Positions 53,727 through 62,704 of a DNA stretch of 64,000 bases are shown piece after piece. Location of the stretch: positions 1 to 64,000 of the forward strand of contig JABJKS010000012.1 of NCBI GenBank assembly GCA_018660265.1, written 5' to 3'. A program made the translations under genes and the position numbers. Below the pieces are notes generated by a model, which saw nothing but the letters and a program-made list of their open reading frames with translations, was not told the DNA's origin and made no database searches. Each line of letters opens with the position of its first letter. Within the stretch, counting starts at the first letter, position 1. Source of the stretch: Rhodospirillaceae bacterium (GTDB lineage Bacteria > Pseudomonadota > Alphaproteobacteria > GCA-2731375).

Positions 53727-54764
53727 ATGATGTTTTCTGACCTGACAGCAGAGCAATCGCGGCAAATCATCGATGCAGAGCAGGTTTTTGCGACGTTGCG
53801 TGATGCGAAATCAGAACTCAATGAGCGATACGCGGGCTCCATGTTCTGGGCGAGGTCAAGGGGAAGGCGGTATCTGCGCCGAACTATCAAAAAGGTCACG
53901 ACATCACTGGGCCTAGAGGATGAAGGAACACAGGCAACTTACGAGGCCTTCGTTGAAGGTCGCTCGCGTGCAATTGAAATTCGCGACAATTGTCGAAAGC
54001 GACTGGAAGATATGGCCCGGGTTAACCGCGCCTTGCGCATCGGGCGGGTTCCCAATGAGGCGGCGCGATTGCTGCGTCGCCTAGACGATGCGGGGATTTT
54101 GGGTCGACAAATTAAGGTTGTCGGCACAAATGCCCTGTTTGCCTACGAAGCGGCAGCGGCGGTGCGACTGCAATCCGACATTTTGGCGACGGGTGATATT
54201 GATTTTCTGTTCGATGCCCGCCGACGTCTCCGATTGCTTGGCGAAGGTGATCAACAATCCTTGCTGAAGGTGCTGCAAAAGGCTGACAGGAGTTTTAAGC
54301 CCAGGTCAAAAAATGCCTACAGCGCAGCCAATAGCCGTGGCTATATGGTTGATTTAATTGCGCCCATAAGTAAACAGCCCATGCAGCCAGGAGCGAATGA
54401 GCGTCCCAATAGTATTGCAGCGCTTGGCGGCAAGGTCGAAGATGATCTGGTCGCTGTCGCCGTGGATGGATTGATATGGCTCGAAAATGCGCCATCTTTC
54501 GAACAGATTGCCTTCGGTGACGACGGCATGCCTGTACGGATCGTAACAATAGATCCGCGTATCTTTGCAGCTCATAAATTATGGCTGTCAGCGCGGGCGG
54601 ATCGAGAACGCATCAAGCGTGGTCGAGATCATCAACAAGCCCTGGCTGCCTATTTGATCGCCCGGGACTATCTGGGATTGAGGTTCGATGATCGCGAAGC
54701 CTTGGCCGCCTGTCCTGGACAAATGATTGCCGCGCTGGATGATGCTTTTGGCGAAGCGCCATAA
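53727..54764 (+). CDS. GSU2403-family nucleotidyltransferase-fold protein
   Basis: 345 residues of a polymerase-beta-like nucleotidyltransferase family (NTP_transf_8 type). Core: KVVGTNALFAYEAAAAVRL (near residue 130), then the acidic ATGDIDFLFDARRRLRLLG with DxD-like metal ligands, and later SRGYMVDLIAP supplying the third acidic residue. An N-terminal helical part (1-120) precedes it. ATG at 53727 or 53730, with GAGG just upstream. It stands alone behind the tRNA-Glu gene. Its substrate is unknown; such enzymes transfer nucleotides to proteins, RNAs or small molecules. Confidence 0.85.
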   Translation: MMFSDLTAEQSRQIIDAEQVFATLRDAKSELNERYAGSMFWARSRGRRYLRRTIKKVTTSLGLEDEGTQATYEAFVEGRSRAIEIRDNCRKRLEDMARVNRALRIGRVPNEAARLLRRLDDAGILGRQIKVVGTNALFAYEAAAAVRLQSDILATGDIDFLFDARRRLRLLGEGDQQSLLKVLQKADRSFKPRSKNAYSAANSRGYMVDLIAPISKQPMQPGANERPNSIAALGGKVEDDLVAVAVDGLIWLENAPSFEQIAFGDDGMPVRIVTIDPRIFAAHKLWLSARADRERIKRGRDHQQALAAYLIARDYLGLRFDDREALAACPGQMIAALDDAFGEAP

Positions 54765-54858
54765 TTTTCCATTTATATTTCGAATTGGGGCATGTGCGCT
54801 ATAGCCTCGGGTCGTGTATAATCAGCGAAATATTTTATGCTGATTGCGCGAGAATGTT

Positions 54859-55317
54859 ATGAGTGAGTTGCAGAGCGAATTTCTGTTCGAGATGAAGCTG
54901 GATGTTTCCCCGGGCCTGAGTATGGGTAAGACACCATTCGGAAAGCGCTGGTTCGCCGAGGTGACGGGGGGCAGTTTTGCAGGACCGCGCATGCGGGGCC
55001 GCGCCCTGCCGGGCGGCGGCGATTGGGCCTTGATGCGGGCCGATCACGTATTACAGCTCGATGTACGGATCACTTTGGAAACCGATGACGGGGCCATTGT
55101 CTACGTGACTTACCGTGGTGCCCGCCATGGGCCAAAAGATGTTATCGCGCGATTGGCTGCGGGTGAACCGGTGGATCCTGCGGATTATTATTTTCGCACC
55201 GCACCGTTTTTTGAGACGGCATCGGAAAAATACGCCTGGCTGAATGGCATCATTTGTGTTGGCAAGGGTCAGGAAACGCCTGATGGTGTCATCTATAGAC
55301 TGTTTCAGGTTCTGTAG
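54859..55317 (+). CDS. DUF3237-family protein
   Basis: 152 residues from the ATG at 54859. LSMGKTPFGKRWFAEVTGGS, GGDWALMRADHVLQLDVRIT and YYFRTAPFFETASEKYAWLN are the conserved stretches of this beta-barrel family of unknown activity. There is no signal peptide. It is followed after 16 bases by a small membrane protein and may be cotranscribed with it. Confidence 0.87.
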   Translation: MSELQSEFLFEMKLDVSPGLSMGKTPFGKRWFAEVTGGSFAGPRMRGRALPGGGDWALMRADHVLQLDVRITLETDDGAIVYVTYRGARHGPKDVIARLAAGEPVDPADYYFRTAPFFETASEKYAWLNGIICVGKGQETPDGVIYRLFQVL

Positions 55318-55333
55318 GGGGAGTGCGGTAAGT

Positions 55334-55600
55334 ATGGGAAATATCGACATCCGAAAGCTGTTGGGTACGGGCATTAAATTGCTGTTGGTCTGCCTGTTGG
55401 TGGGCTGGATTCTTTCGGTGATTGAAATCGATGCACTTGGCTTTATCCGCTTCCTCTCCCAATCCCTGCGCAACGCGGGGGAATTGGCGGCTGATGCTGT
55501 GCGCTGGGGAGTGCCGTATATCCTGCTTGGTGCCGTGGTCGTGGTGCCGTTCTATATCCTCAAACTCGGGCTGGATTTGTTGAAACGCCGCAGGAAATAA
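55334..55600 (+). CDS. Small two-helix membrane protein (DUF6460-like)
   Basis: 88 residues from the ATG at 55334. Two hydrophobic helices (about 12-30 and 57-78) with a basic end, LKLGLDLLKRRRK. The layout IKLLLVCLLVGWILSVIEID then GVPYILLGAVVVVPFYILKL resembles short alphaproteobacterial membrane proteins of unknown role. The frame is open further upstream, but only this start gives a separate protein after the DUF3237 stop. Confidence 0.7.
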   Translation: MGNIDIRKLLGTGIKLLLVCLLVGWILSVIEIDALGFIRFLSQSLRNAGELAADAVRWGVPYILLGAVVVVPFYILKLGLDLLKRRRK

Positions 55601-55644
55601 TGCCTCATATCATTTAGAGGCGATCTCGATTGGAAGGTTCCGTT

Positions 55645-56457
55645 ATGTCTCATGTATCCGTACGCCGCGAAGGCGCTGTCGCCATTATCACTTTCAATCT
55701 TCCCGACCAGTTCATGACAAATGAGACGGTCAGCGAATTAAATGCCGCGACGGAAGCGCTGGACAAGGATGAAAGTTGCCGGGCGATGGTTTTCACAGGC
55801 GGGGAAGAGGGTGTTTTTATCCGCCATTTCTCGGTCAAGGTGCTGGAGGAGATGTCGGACGACCTGCGGGCGCGCGGCAAGACATTTTCAGATCAACGCC
55901 CCATGGACCGGGACCGGGAATTGGATATCGTATTCAAACGCCTCGCCAGCACACCGAAGATCACCATCGCGGCCATCAATGGTTTTGCCATGGGCGGCGG
56001 TTTTGAATTCTGCCTCTCCTGCGATTTGCGTATTGCCCAGGATGGTGACCACACCCTGGGCCTGCCAGAGGCGAAATTGGGAATCCTACCGGGCGGCGGC
56101 GGCACGCAGAAGCTGGGACGCCTCGTGGGTCAGGCGCGCGCCCTGGAAATGGTCCTGCGGGGCCGCACCGTGCCCCCGCGCGAGGCGCTCGAATACGGCA
56201 TGGTGCACGAGGTCACAGACGGCCCCGTACTGCCTCGTGCGTTGGAGCTGGCCCAGGAATACGCCGTCATCGCGCCTTTGGCATTTGCCCATATCAAGCG
56301 TCTGCTGCGCATCGAATTGGATAAGCCCCTGGAAGAGGGTCTGATTATGGAAAAGACCCTGTTCCTGGATTTGCTCGTCTCCGACGATGCTTCCAAGTTG
56401 ATGAAGCGCATGAACGACGGCGATCTGGATATTCGCGAAGTGCCCCAAGGGGACTGA
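55645..56457 (+). CDS. Enoyl-CoA hydratase/isomerase family protein
   Basis: 270 residues from the ATG at 55645, preceded by GGAAGG at 7 bases. Oxyanion-hole segments: the first is FTGGEEGVFIRHFSVKVLEE, where the usual AFCAGAD is replaced by VFIRHFS, and the second is GFAMGGGFEFCLSCDLRIA. LGLPEAKLGILPGGGGTQKL gives the glutamate region. The altered first loop suggests an unusual member. It converges on the hotdog-fold gene with a one-base gap. Confidence 0.9.
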   Translation: MSHVSVRREGAVAIITFNLPDQFMTNETVSELNAATEALDKDESCRAMVFTGGEEGVFIRHFSVKVLEEMSDDLRARGKTFSDQRPMDRDRELDIVFKRLASTPKITIAAINGFAMGGGFEFCLSCDLRIAQDGDHTLGLPEAKLGILPGGGGTQKLGRLVGQARALEMVLRGRTVPPREALEYGMVHEVTDGPVLPRALELAQEYAVIAPLAFAHIKRLLRIELDKPLEEGLIMEKTLFLDLLVSDDASKLMKRMNDGDLDIREVPQGD

Positions 56458-56458
56458 T

Positions 56459-57286
56459 TTAGCCTTCGGTGACTTGGCGCGGTTGGTAGATCGCCGTATG
56501 TTCGATATGGGCCAGGGGGCGGGTGCCTTGGGCCAGAACCAGGGCGTCCAGCTCCACAAAAAGGTGGCCTTTGCGTTCGTAGTTTTTCACCACCTTGGCC
56601 CGGATCGATATGTCCGCGTCGTGATGTGCGGTCGCGAAATGCTGCACTTTACTACCCACATGGATCCAGGGGCCAAGCACCACATTCTGCGTTAGGGCCC
56701 AATTGCCAAAGCGCAACAGATGGCCTGGGTGGATCAGGTTTTCAGCCGCATAGAGGGGCAGGTCTTCGCGCACATCGCCTTGATAGGCAGCCTCTGTCGC
56801 GCCATCACAGTTGATTTCGTAGGTGCCCAGCAAAGCGCCCTCGGGCAGCGAGCCAGGTGCTGCGGGCGGGCGTTCATCGGGCAGGGGGGCCACTTTATAG
56901 CTGGTCAGGTCCGGCACGGGGGCGGCATCGTTCGGCATGCCAACGGTACCCTCGGCGCAAAGCTGCCCGGCACTTTCCACCCTGATCGCCATGGAATTGG
57001 TATGATGGGGAATAGCCTCTGCCGAAATGGTTGCCATCGCACCTTCATAAACGGGTTTGATGAAGCGGCAATCCGCCGTGCCCCGCGCTAACCAATCCTG
57101 GCCCCAGCGGGCCACAGCCGGGTGCGTCATGTAGGCATAGATATCGACGCCGGGGACCAGACCACCACTAAAGCCGAATTTCTTGGCGACCGTGTCGTCA
57201 TGGATTTTGTTTTCGGAATCTTTTGCCGTGTTGTAGGCCTCTACCTGATAGTCGGCAAACGCAGCAGCAGTATTTGTGGTGGTCAT
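56459..57286 (-). CDS. Hotdog-fold (MaoC-like) protein
   Basis: 275 residues. The N-terminal half has AKDSENKIHDDTVAKKFGF and GLVPGVDIYAYMTHPAVARW, the dehydratase-type hotdog helix in which D/H-type residues act in R-hydratases. The second half (about 165-275) looks like another hotdog strand set ending ALVLAQGTRPLAHIEHTAIY. A CoA-thioester dehydratase or thioesterase role is likely, but the family is weakly conserved. It follows the FAD oxidoreductase on the same strand after 24 bases. Confidence 0.7.
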   Translation of the reverse strand: MTTTNTAAAFADYQVEAYNTAKDSENKIHDDTVAKKFGFSGGLVPGVDIYAYMTHPAVARWGQDWLARGTADCRFIKPVYEGAMATISAEAIPHHTNSMAIRVESAGQLCAEGTVGMPNDAAPVPDLTSYKVAPLPDERPPAAPGSLPEGALLGTYEINCDGATEAAYQGDVREDLPLYAAENLIHPGHLLRFGNWALTQNVVLGPWIHVGSKVQHFATAHHDADISIRAKVVKNYERKGHLFVELDALVLAQGTRPLAHIEHTAIYQPRQVTEG

Positions 57287-57310
57287 GTGGATGCTCTCCT
57301 CAACGCGCCC

Positions 57311-58648
57311 TCATTTATCATCAAGGGCATCACGAAAGTTATAATAGGTGCGCGTCGCCGTCACGGCTAATCCACGCAGAAAATGCAGCGGCAAAGGCCG
57401 CGGCTTCATATTTGGGAAGTCAAATTCCGGTTGGCTTGTCCCTAAGGCTTTATCGGCCAAAATTTTGCCCATCATGGTGGCCATGGCAACGCCGCGACCG
57501 TTAAAGCCCAGGCCGGCCCACAGCCCCGGTGCCAGTTCATGCAGATGGGGATAATGATCCGTGGTCAAGGCGACCTTGCCGTTCCAGGCGAATTCGAAGT
57601 CGATCTCGCCGGCATCGGGCAACAGGTTGTGAATGCGTTGACGCAGGCCGTCATAAATATTGACCGCGCCGCTTTCATAGGCGGATCCGCCGCCGCCCAT
57701 GATCAGGCGGCCATGCGCATCCTGGCGGAAATACCACAGCACCCGGTGCGTATCGGATAGCACCTCGCCACCGCCCAAAATTCTGCCCCGCATGTTTTCG
57801 CCCAAAGGCGCGGTGGCGACCTGCACGCTGAAGACGGGCACAACGGTTTGTGCCAGGCCGGGCCACAGGCCGTCCGTATAGCCATTGGTGGCGATGATGA
57901 CTTTATCGGCCCGCAAAGCGCCATGGGCCGTTGTGACGCGCCAATTCTGGCCATCCCGGCTTAAATCCGTCACCGGTGAAGCGCCATAGATGCGCGCGCC
58001 ATTCTCAATCGCGGCCCTGGCCAGACCACGGGCATAGCTGAGGGGTTGGAGGCCGCCGCCGCGCTTATCGATCCAACCGCCGTGATAGCGGTCATCACCC
58101 ATACGTCGGGACAATTCATCCGCTTCCAGCCAGGCAACATTGGCGTCGCGGGCGGCCCAATCCCCATGGCGTTTTTGTAGATCCCCCAGCATATGGGGCA
58201 TATGGGCGGCCTGGATCCAACCGGTCTGCTGGCCATCGCAATCAATTTCAAAGCGTTTGATCAGATCAAAGACCAGGTCGGCGGCAGCGCCCGATGCCCG
58301 CACCATGGCCTCGCCGTCCTTTTCGCCAAACCGGCTCAATATCTGCCGCGGATCTTCCTTCAGGCCGGGTATTACCTGGCCGCCGTTGCGTCCCGAAGCA
58401 CCCCAGCCTGGCTCCGCTGCTTCCAAAACTGCCACATCCGTGCCGCCTTCATTGGCAGTGGCCAAATGCAGGGCCGCCGACAGCCCCGTAAATCCGCCCC
58501 CTATAATTGCCACATCGGCGCGCCCCTCACCCGCTAACATGGGCGTTTCAGGCGCTGGTGTGGCAGTTGCGGCCCATAAAGAGGGCGGCAAGGTCAAATT
58601 TGCCACGGATTTAGTTTGGTCTGATTTGGTATAGGATGTCTGGCTCAT
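57311..58648 (-). CDS. FAD-dependent amine/amino-acid oxidoreductase (DadA/PuuB-like)
   Basis: 445 residues. FAD motif ADVAIIGGGFTGLSAALHLA near residue 45, followed by EPGWGASGRNGGQVIPGLKE, the region of covalent or tight flavin contact in gamma-glutamylputrescine oxidase-like proteins. The C-terminal GLGFNGRGVAMATMMGKILAD is typical. It would oxidise an amino group in the cytosol, perhaps of a polyamine derivative, which would suit the PotABCD-type importer 17 kb away; that link is inference. Confidence 0.9.
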   Translation of the reverse strand: MSQTSYTKSDQTKSVANLTLPPSLWAATATPAPETPMLAGEGRADVAIIGGGFTGLSAALHLATANEGGTDVAVLEAAEPGWGASGRNGGQVIPGLKEDPRQILSRFGEKDGEAMVRASGAAADLVFDLIKRFEIDCDGQQTGWIQAAHMPHMLGDLQKRHGDWAARDANVAWLEADELSRRMGDDRYHGGWIDKRGGGLQPLSYARGLARAAIENGARIYGASPVTDLSRDGQNWRVTTAHGALRADKVIIATNGYTDGLWPGLAQTVVPVFSVQVATAPLGENMRGRILGGGEVLSDTHRVLWYFRQDAHGRLIMGGGGSAYESGAVNIYDGLRQRIHNLLPDAGEIDFEFAWNGKVALTTDHYPHLHELAPGLWAGLGFNGRGVAMATMMGKILADKALGTSQPEFDFPNMKPRPLPLHFLRGLAVTATRTYYNFRDALDDK

Positions 58649-58679
58649 GGCATCACTTTAGCACGGGAAGATGGAAGAG

Positions 58680-59495
58680 ATGGAGGCGGCAGTGAAAATA
58701 ATTGGCCTTGCCCTGGTCGCCTATGCGGCTTTGGTTGCCGGTTGCACCATGGTCCAGCGTTCTTTGATGTATTTCCCCGATGATGCGCTGCCCTCACCCA
58801 GCGATGCCGGCGCACCGGGATTTCAAGTCGTGACTTTGCGGACGACCGATGGCCTCGCCCTGGTATCCTGGTATCAACCGGCCAAAAAAGGCTTCGCCAC
58901 CATCGTCTATTTTCAAGGCAACGGTGGCAATATCGCCCAGCGTATATACAAGACCTTGCCATTGGTCCGGGCAGGCTATGGCCTGTTGCTGGTGGGCTAT
59001 CGCGGCTATGGCGGTAATCCGGGCAAACCCAGTGAAGAGGGATTATATGAAGACGGTCGGGCGGCGTTGGCATATCTCCAGGAACAAGGTCTGCCGCATG
59101 AACGGCTGATCCTATTGGGGGAATCTCTTGGCACCGGGGTTGCCGTGCGCATGGCCTGGGAAACCAGCGTCAGGGCTGTAATATTGGAGGCACCTTATAC
59201 CTCGACCGTGGATGTGGGCCAGGCAGCGTATTTCTTTTTGCCCGTGGGATTGCTGATGTATGACCGTTTTCCTTCTGTCGACCTGATTGCCGAGATTAAG
59301 GCACCTTTGTTGGTGGTCCATGGAGAGGCGGACAGGATTATCCCAACCCGTTTCGGCCGCAGGCTGTATCGCGCGGCCAGCCAGCCAAAGGAGGCGCATT
59401 TTCTGGCTGGGGCCAGCCATAATGACATGGTCGAATTCGGCTTATTGGATATTGAATTGAGGTTTCTGGCGGGATTAAAAAAGCCGTCAGGGTAG
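58680..59495 (+). CDS. Membrane-anchored alpha/beta hydrolase
   Basis: 271 residues from the ATG at 58680. A GTG at 58692 with GGAGG 5 bases before it is an equally good start, and an ATG also lies at 58671. The hydrophobic N-terminus with LVAGC may be an anchor or lipobox. Catalytic triad: serine in LLGESLGTGVAVRMA, aspartate in VHGEADRIIPTRFG, histidine in AGASHNDMVEFG; oxyanion HG-like region in YFQGNGGNIAQR. It resembles Bem46/ABHD-type proteins; substrate unknown. Its stop overlaps that of the convergent phosphodiesterase. Confidence 0.88.
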   Translation: MEAAVKIIGLALVAYAALVAGCTMVQRSLMYFPDDALPSPSDAGAPGFQVVTLRTTDGLALVSWYQPAKKGFATIVYFQGNGGNIAQRIYKTLPLVRAGYGLLLVGYRGYGGNPGKPSEEGLYEDGRAALAYLQEQGLPHERLILLGESLGTGVAVRMAWETSVRAVILEAPYTSTVDVGQAAYFFLPVGLLMYDRFPSVDLIAEIKAPLLVVHGEADRIIPTRFGRRLYRAASQPKEAHFLAGASHNDMVEFGLLDIELRFLAGLKKPSG

Positions 59496-60950
59496 GGGTG
59501 CTGCGTCATCCCGCTGGCCATGCGCCAGATAACGGCAGCCGCCAACTTCGTCCGCATGCAGGCTCTGTCTATAATGGTCGCCGTGCGCGGTGCTTGTCTT
59601 TTCAGGCCGTGAGGGCGGTGCCGTAATCATCCCACCGGCGGAAATTTCATGCAGAACCCGCCCGTCCATGGCGGGAGCCTCCAGGCCCAGGGCGTGAAGC
59701 ATGGTTGGCAGGATATCGATAATCCCTGTTGGTGCGGTCACTTTTGTCTCCGTTGCGAATAGACTGCCCGAAAACGCAAGGATCGTGCTGACTTCGTAGG
59801 GGGAAAGACCGCCATGCATGCCGCAGCCGGTCGGTATTTCCGGGTTGTCATGCAGGCAACGGCCCAGCAGACCGCCATTGGGCGCAACGTCGTCACGGTT
59901 CAGGACAAATACAATGTCCCCCGTGCGAACATGTTCCAGGTTGGCGGCGGCCAGGGGCAGACTACCTGGCGGCTGTGCGCCGTCCTTCATCTGTCTGGCG
60001 AATATGGGGCCGCACCAGGGTTGTTCCTGTAGCCAGGCAACCAGGCGCCCTTGGATTACGCTATCCCGCGCGTAGAGAGCAGCACAGGTGCCAGCGATCA
60101 GGTCAGCATCACCGTTCGGACCGAAAGAAAATCCGGCGGCGCGGAACTTCGCCTCCAAATCCAGGGGTGCGCCATGGGTGGCCACATGGCCATGATCAGA
60201 CAGGACAATGATCTGCAGGCATTCGGCGCGACCGCTTTCCTGGCGCCAATCCAGCAATCGCCCCAAGACATGGTCGGCGTGACGAATGGCGGCGGCGGCT
60301 TCCGGGCTTTCAATACCACGGTAATGAAAGGGCGTATCGGGGTCGGAGAACCACAGGATAGCCGCGCCTGGGTCCCGACCGACCGCAACCTCTTCCATAT
60401 AGGCATCGACGACCCAGTCGATCTGCGCCCGATTTGGCAGATCGGCCTTGGGGATTGGGCGAAAGGCGTCGACCACGGCACCGCCTGCCAACGGCGTGGC
60501 GGATTTATCCAGACCATGCAAAGACATATTAAGCGCCCCCAGGGCCTCGGCCCGGTGATGCAGCAGACGATTGCCGCCTGCGGTGCCGCACCCGATCACG
60601 GCCAGTTCCCGGCCCGCCTGGTGTAGAATTTCGCCTAGGCTGGGCGCGGTCAAAATGCCGTCCAGGGCCCGGTCGGCATGGCTTAGAGCATCAAAATCGG
60701 CGGTGTTCAGAAAACCGCCCGCCGCCGGTTCCATGAATTTATTGGCCACCATGCCGTGTTGTCCGGGATGGCAGCCGGTAATCAGGCTGGCCTGATTGAC
60801 CCGGGTTTCGGTGGGGAAAACACCACGGCTGTCGGTGCAATGGGCACCCTGGCGGCAAAAGGCGGCCAGGTTGGGTGTTAGGTCATCATCCACCATGTCC
60901 GGGCGCAGGCCATCGAAGGCAACAATAAGAAATCTGATATCATCGGTCAT
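59487..60950 (-). CDS. Alkaline-phosphatase-superfamily phosphodiesterase/nucleotide pyrophosphatase
   Basis: 487 residues from the ATG at 60950 (the frame is open to 61061). AFDGLRPDMVDDDLTPNLAA carries the first metal aspartate, PTETRVNQASLITGCHPGQHG the threonine nucleophile, LWFSDPDTPFHYRG more metal ligands, and VLSDHGHVATHG the DHG signature. This is the type I phosphodiesterase/NPP fold. No signal peptide is visible, which is unusual for the family. Substrate unknown. Confidence 0.9.
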   Translation of the reverse strand: MTDDIRFLIVAFDGLRPDMVDDDLTPNLAAFCRQGAHCTDSRGVFPTETRVNQASLITGCHPGQHGMVANKFMEPAAGGFLNTADFDALSHADRALDGILTAPSLGEILHQAGRELAVIGCGTAGGNRLLHHRAEALGALNMSLHGLDKSATPLAGGAVVDAFRPIPKADLPNRAQIDWVVDAYMEEVAVGRDPGAAILWFSDPDTPFHYRGIESPEAAAAIRHADHVLGRLLDWRQESGRAECLQIIVLSDHGHVATHGAPLDLEAKFRAAGFSFGPNGDADLIAGTCAALYARDSVIQGRLVAWLQEQPWCGPIFARQMKDGAQPPGSLPLAAANLEHVRTGDIVFVLNRDDVAPNGGLLGRCLHDNPEIPTGCGMHGGLSPYEVSTILAFSGSLFATETKVTAPTGIIDILPTMLHALGLEAPAMDGRVLHEISAGGMITAPPSRPEKTSTAHGDHYRQSLHADEVGGCRYLAHGQRDDAAPLP

Positions 60951-61054
60951 CAGGCAACTTAGCAAATTGACCCCGCCTGCGCCAAGTGTTGGCAGCCTGG
61001 GTTGCTCTATGCCAAGATAGGGTTCCTTCCCTTTGTGTATTCGGTGCGTTTTCC

Positions 61055-62677
61055 ATGGCAACAGATACTTCGAATTGGACCCTGGTGGATCTGGTCCGCC
61101 GTCAGGCCGACGCCTATGGCGAGCGGGAGTTTATTTCATTCGAACAAGGTCCACGGCTGACCTTTGCGCAACTGAACCAGGACAGTGATGATATTGCCCA
61201 TCGCCTGCGCGCCTTGGGTGTCGCGCCAGGTGAGCGGGTTATGGCTCTGGTCAAGAACCGGGTGGAATTTCTGCTCTCCATGATCGCGACCAACAAGCTC
61301 GGCGCCATCTTTGTGCCTATCAATACCGAGTTGAAGGGCGCATTCCTGCAGCATCAAATGCATAATTCCGCGCCTCGGGTCGTCTTGGTGGACGCGGAAC
61401 TGATCCCTGCTTTCGACGGAGTTGCCCCTGGCGATGACAAGGTTGACGCCGTGGTCGTCGTTGCTGGTGTGGTGCCGGACGTTATGCCGGATGTTTTCGA
61501 CGGCGCGCGGCATTTGAGCTTCACCGAGCTAACACATTTGGCGCCTACTGCCGACACAGGTCTGGTTTCTCCTGAACCCGGCGATATCTCGTGCATCATG
61601 TACACCTCGGGTACCACCGGGCCATCAAAGGGTGTGCTGATGCCCCATGCCCATATGTACCTGGGTGGCTATGGCGTCGCCAGGTCTATCGGGATGAATG
61701 AAGATGATTGCTATTACATCTGCATGCCGCTGTTCCACGCCAACGCCTTAATGATGCAGACTATTTCCACGCTGATCAGCGGCGGCCGGGCCCACGTGGT
61801 GGAACGTTTTAGCCCCAACCGTTGGCTCGATGAGGTCCGCGCCTGTGGCGCGACGTTGACCAATGCCCTTGGTGTCATGCCGGAATTCATTTTCCGCAGC
61901 CCAGCCGGCGGCAATGATACGGACAACAACCTGCGGATTGTTTTGGCAGTGCCTGTGGCAGAAGAATGGGCAGCCGCGTTCGAGGCCCGGTTCGGCGTGC
62001 AGATCTTCCAAGGTTTCGGCATGACCGAATGCAATATGGTGGCCTACTCCAATCCTGGCGACCCATTGGTGGCGGGATGTGCCGGTCATATTCTGGCTGA
62101 TTTCTTCGACGTGCGCATCGTTCATCCGGACACTGATCTGGCGTTGCCTAATGGAGAGGTTGGCGAGATTGTGGTGCGGCCAAAAGTGCCGGGCGGTTTC
62201 ATGGCCGGCTATTTCAAGATGCCTGAACGTACGGTGGAGGCATGGCGCAATCTGTGGTTCCACAGTGGTGATGCGGGCAAGCTGGATGATCGGGGACAGT
62301 TGCATTTTGTCGATCGGATCAAGGATTGCATCCGCCGCCGGGGCGAAAATATCTCCTCGTTCGAGGTGGAACAGGTTTTGAACAATCATCCAAGCATTTC
62401 CGAAAGCGCGGTGATTGGCGTTAAGACGGCAGATGCCGGTGGTGAGGAAGAGGTTATGGCGGTGATCGTCGGGCAGGGTGAGGTCGATAACACGGCTCTG
62501 TTGGACTATTGCGTTGATCTGATGCCCCGCTATGCGGTGCCGCGATTTGTGGTGCGGGTCGCGGCATTGGAAAAAACGCCGACGGGAAAATTACAAAAAC
62601 AGGCCCTCCGTGATGGAGGTGTTACGGCAGATACCTGGGACCGGGAGACGGTCGGTTACAAAATTGCACGACTTTAA
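61055..62677 (+). CDS. AMP-forming acyl-CoA synthetase (ANL superfamily)
   Basis: 540 residues from the ATG at 61055. The P-loop-like motif is CIMYTSGTTGPSKGVLMPHA (near residue 190), the adenylate motif FQGFGMTECNMVAY, hinge GDAGKLDDRGQLHFVDRIKD, and the catalytic lysine in KTPTGKLQKQALRD near the end. It activates a carboxylic acid to its CoA ester with ATP. The closest patterns are crotonobetaine/carnitine and medium-chain ligases. A TPP-dependent enzyme follows 27 bases on, on the same strand. Confidence 0.93.
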   Translation: MATDTSNWTLVDLVRRQADAYGEREFISFEQGPRLTFAQLNQDSDDIAHRLRALGVAPGERVMALVKNRVEFLLSMIATNKLGAIFVPINTELKGAFLQHQMHNSAPRVVLVDAELIPAFDGVAPGDDKVDAVVVVAGVVPDVMPDVFDGARHLSFTELTHLAPTADTGLVSPEPGDISCIMYTSGTTGPSKGVLMPHAHMYLGGYGVARSIGMNEDDCYYICMPLFHANALMMQTISTLISGGRAHVVERFSPNRWLDEVRACGATLTNALGVMPEFIFRSPAGGNDTDNNLRIVLAVPVAEEWAAAFEARFGVQIFQGFGMTECNMVAYSNPGDPLVAGCAGHILADFFDVRIVHPDTDLALPNGEVGEIVVRPKVPGGFMAGYFKMPERTVEAWRNLWFHSGDAGKLDDRGQLHFVDRIKDCIRRRGENISSFEVEQVLNNHPSISESAVIGVKTADAGGEEEVMAVIVGQGEVDNTALLDYCVDLMPRYAVPRFVVRVAALEKTPTGKLQKQALRDGGVTADTWDRETVGYKIARL

Positions 62678-62704
62678 AATTGGAAAATTGAAGAGGAATA
62701 GATC

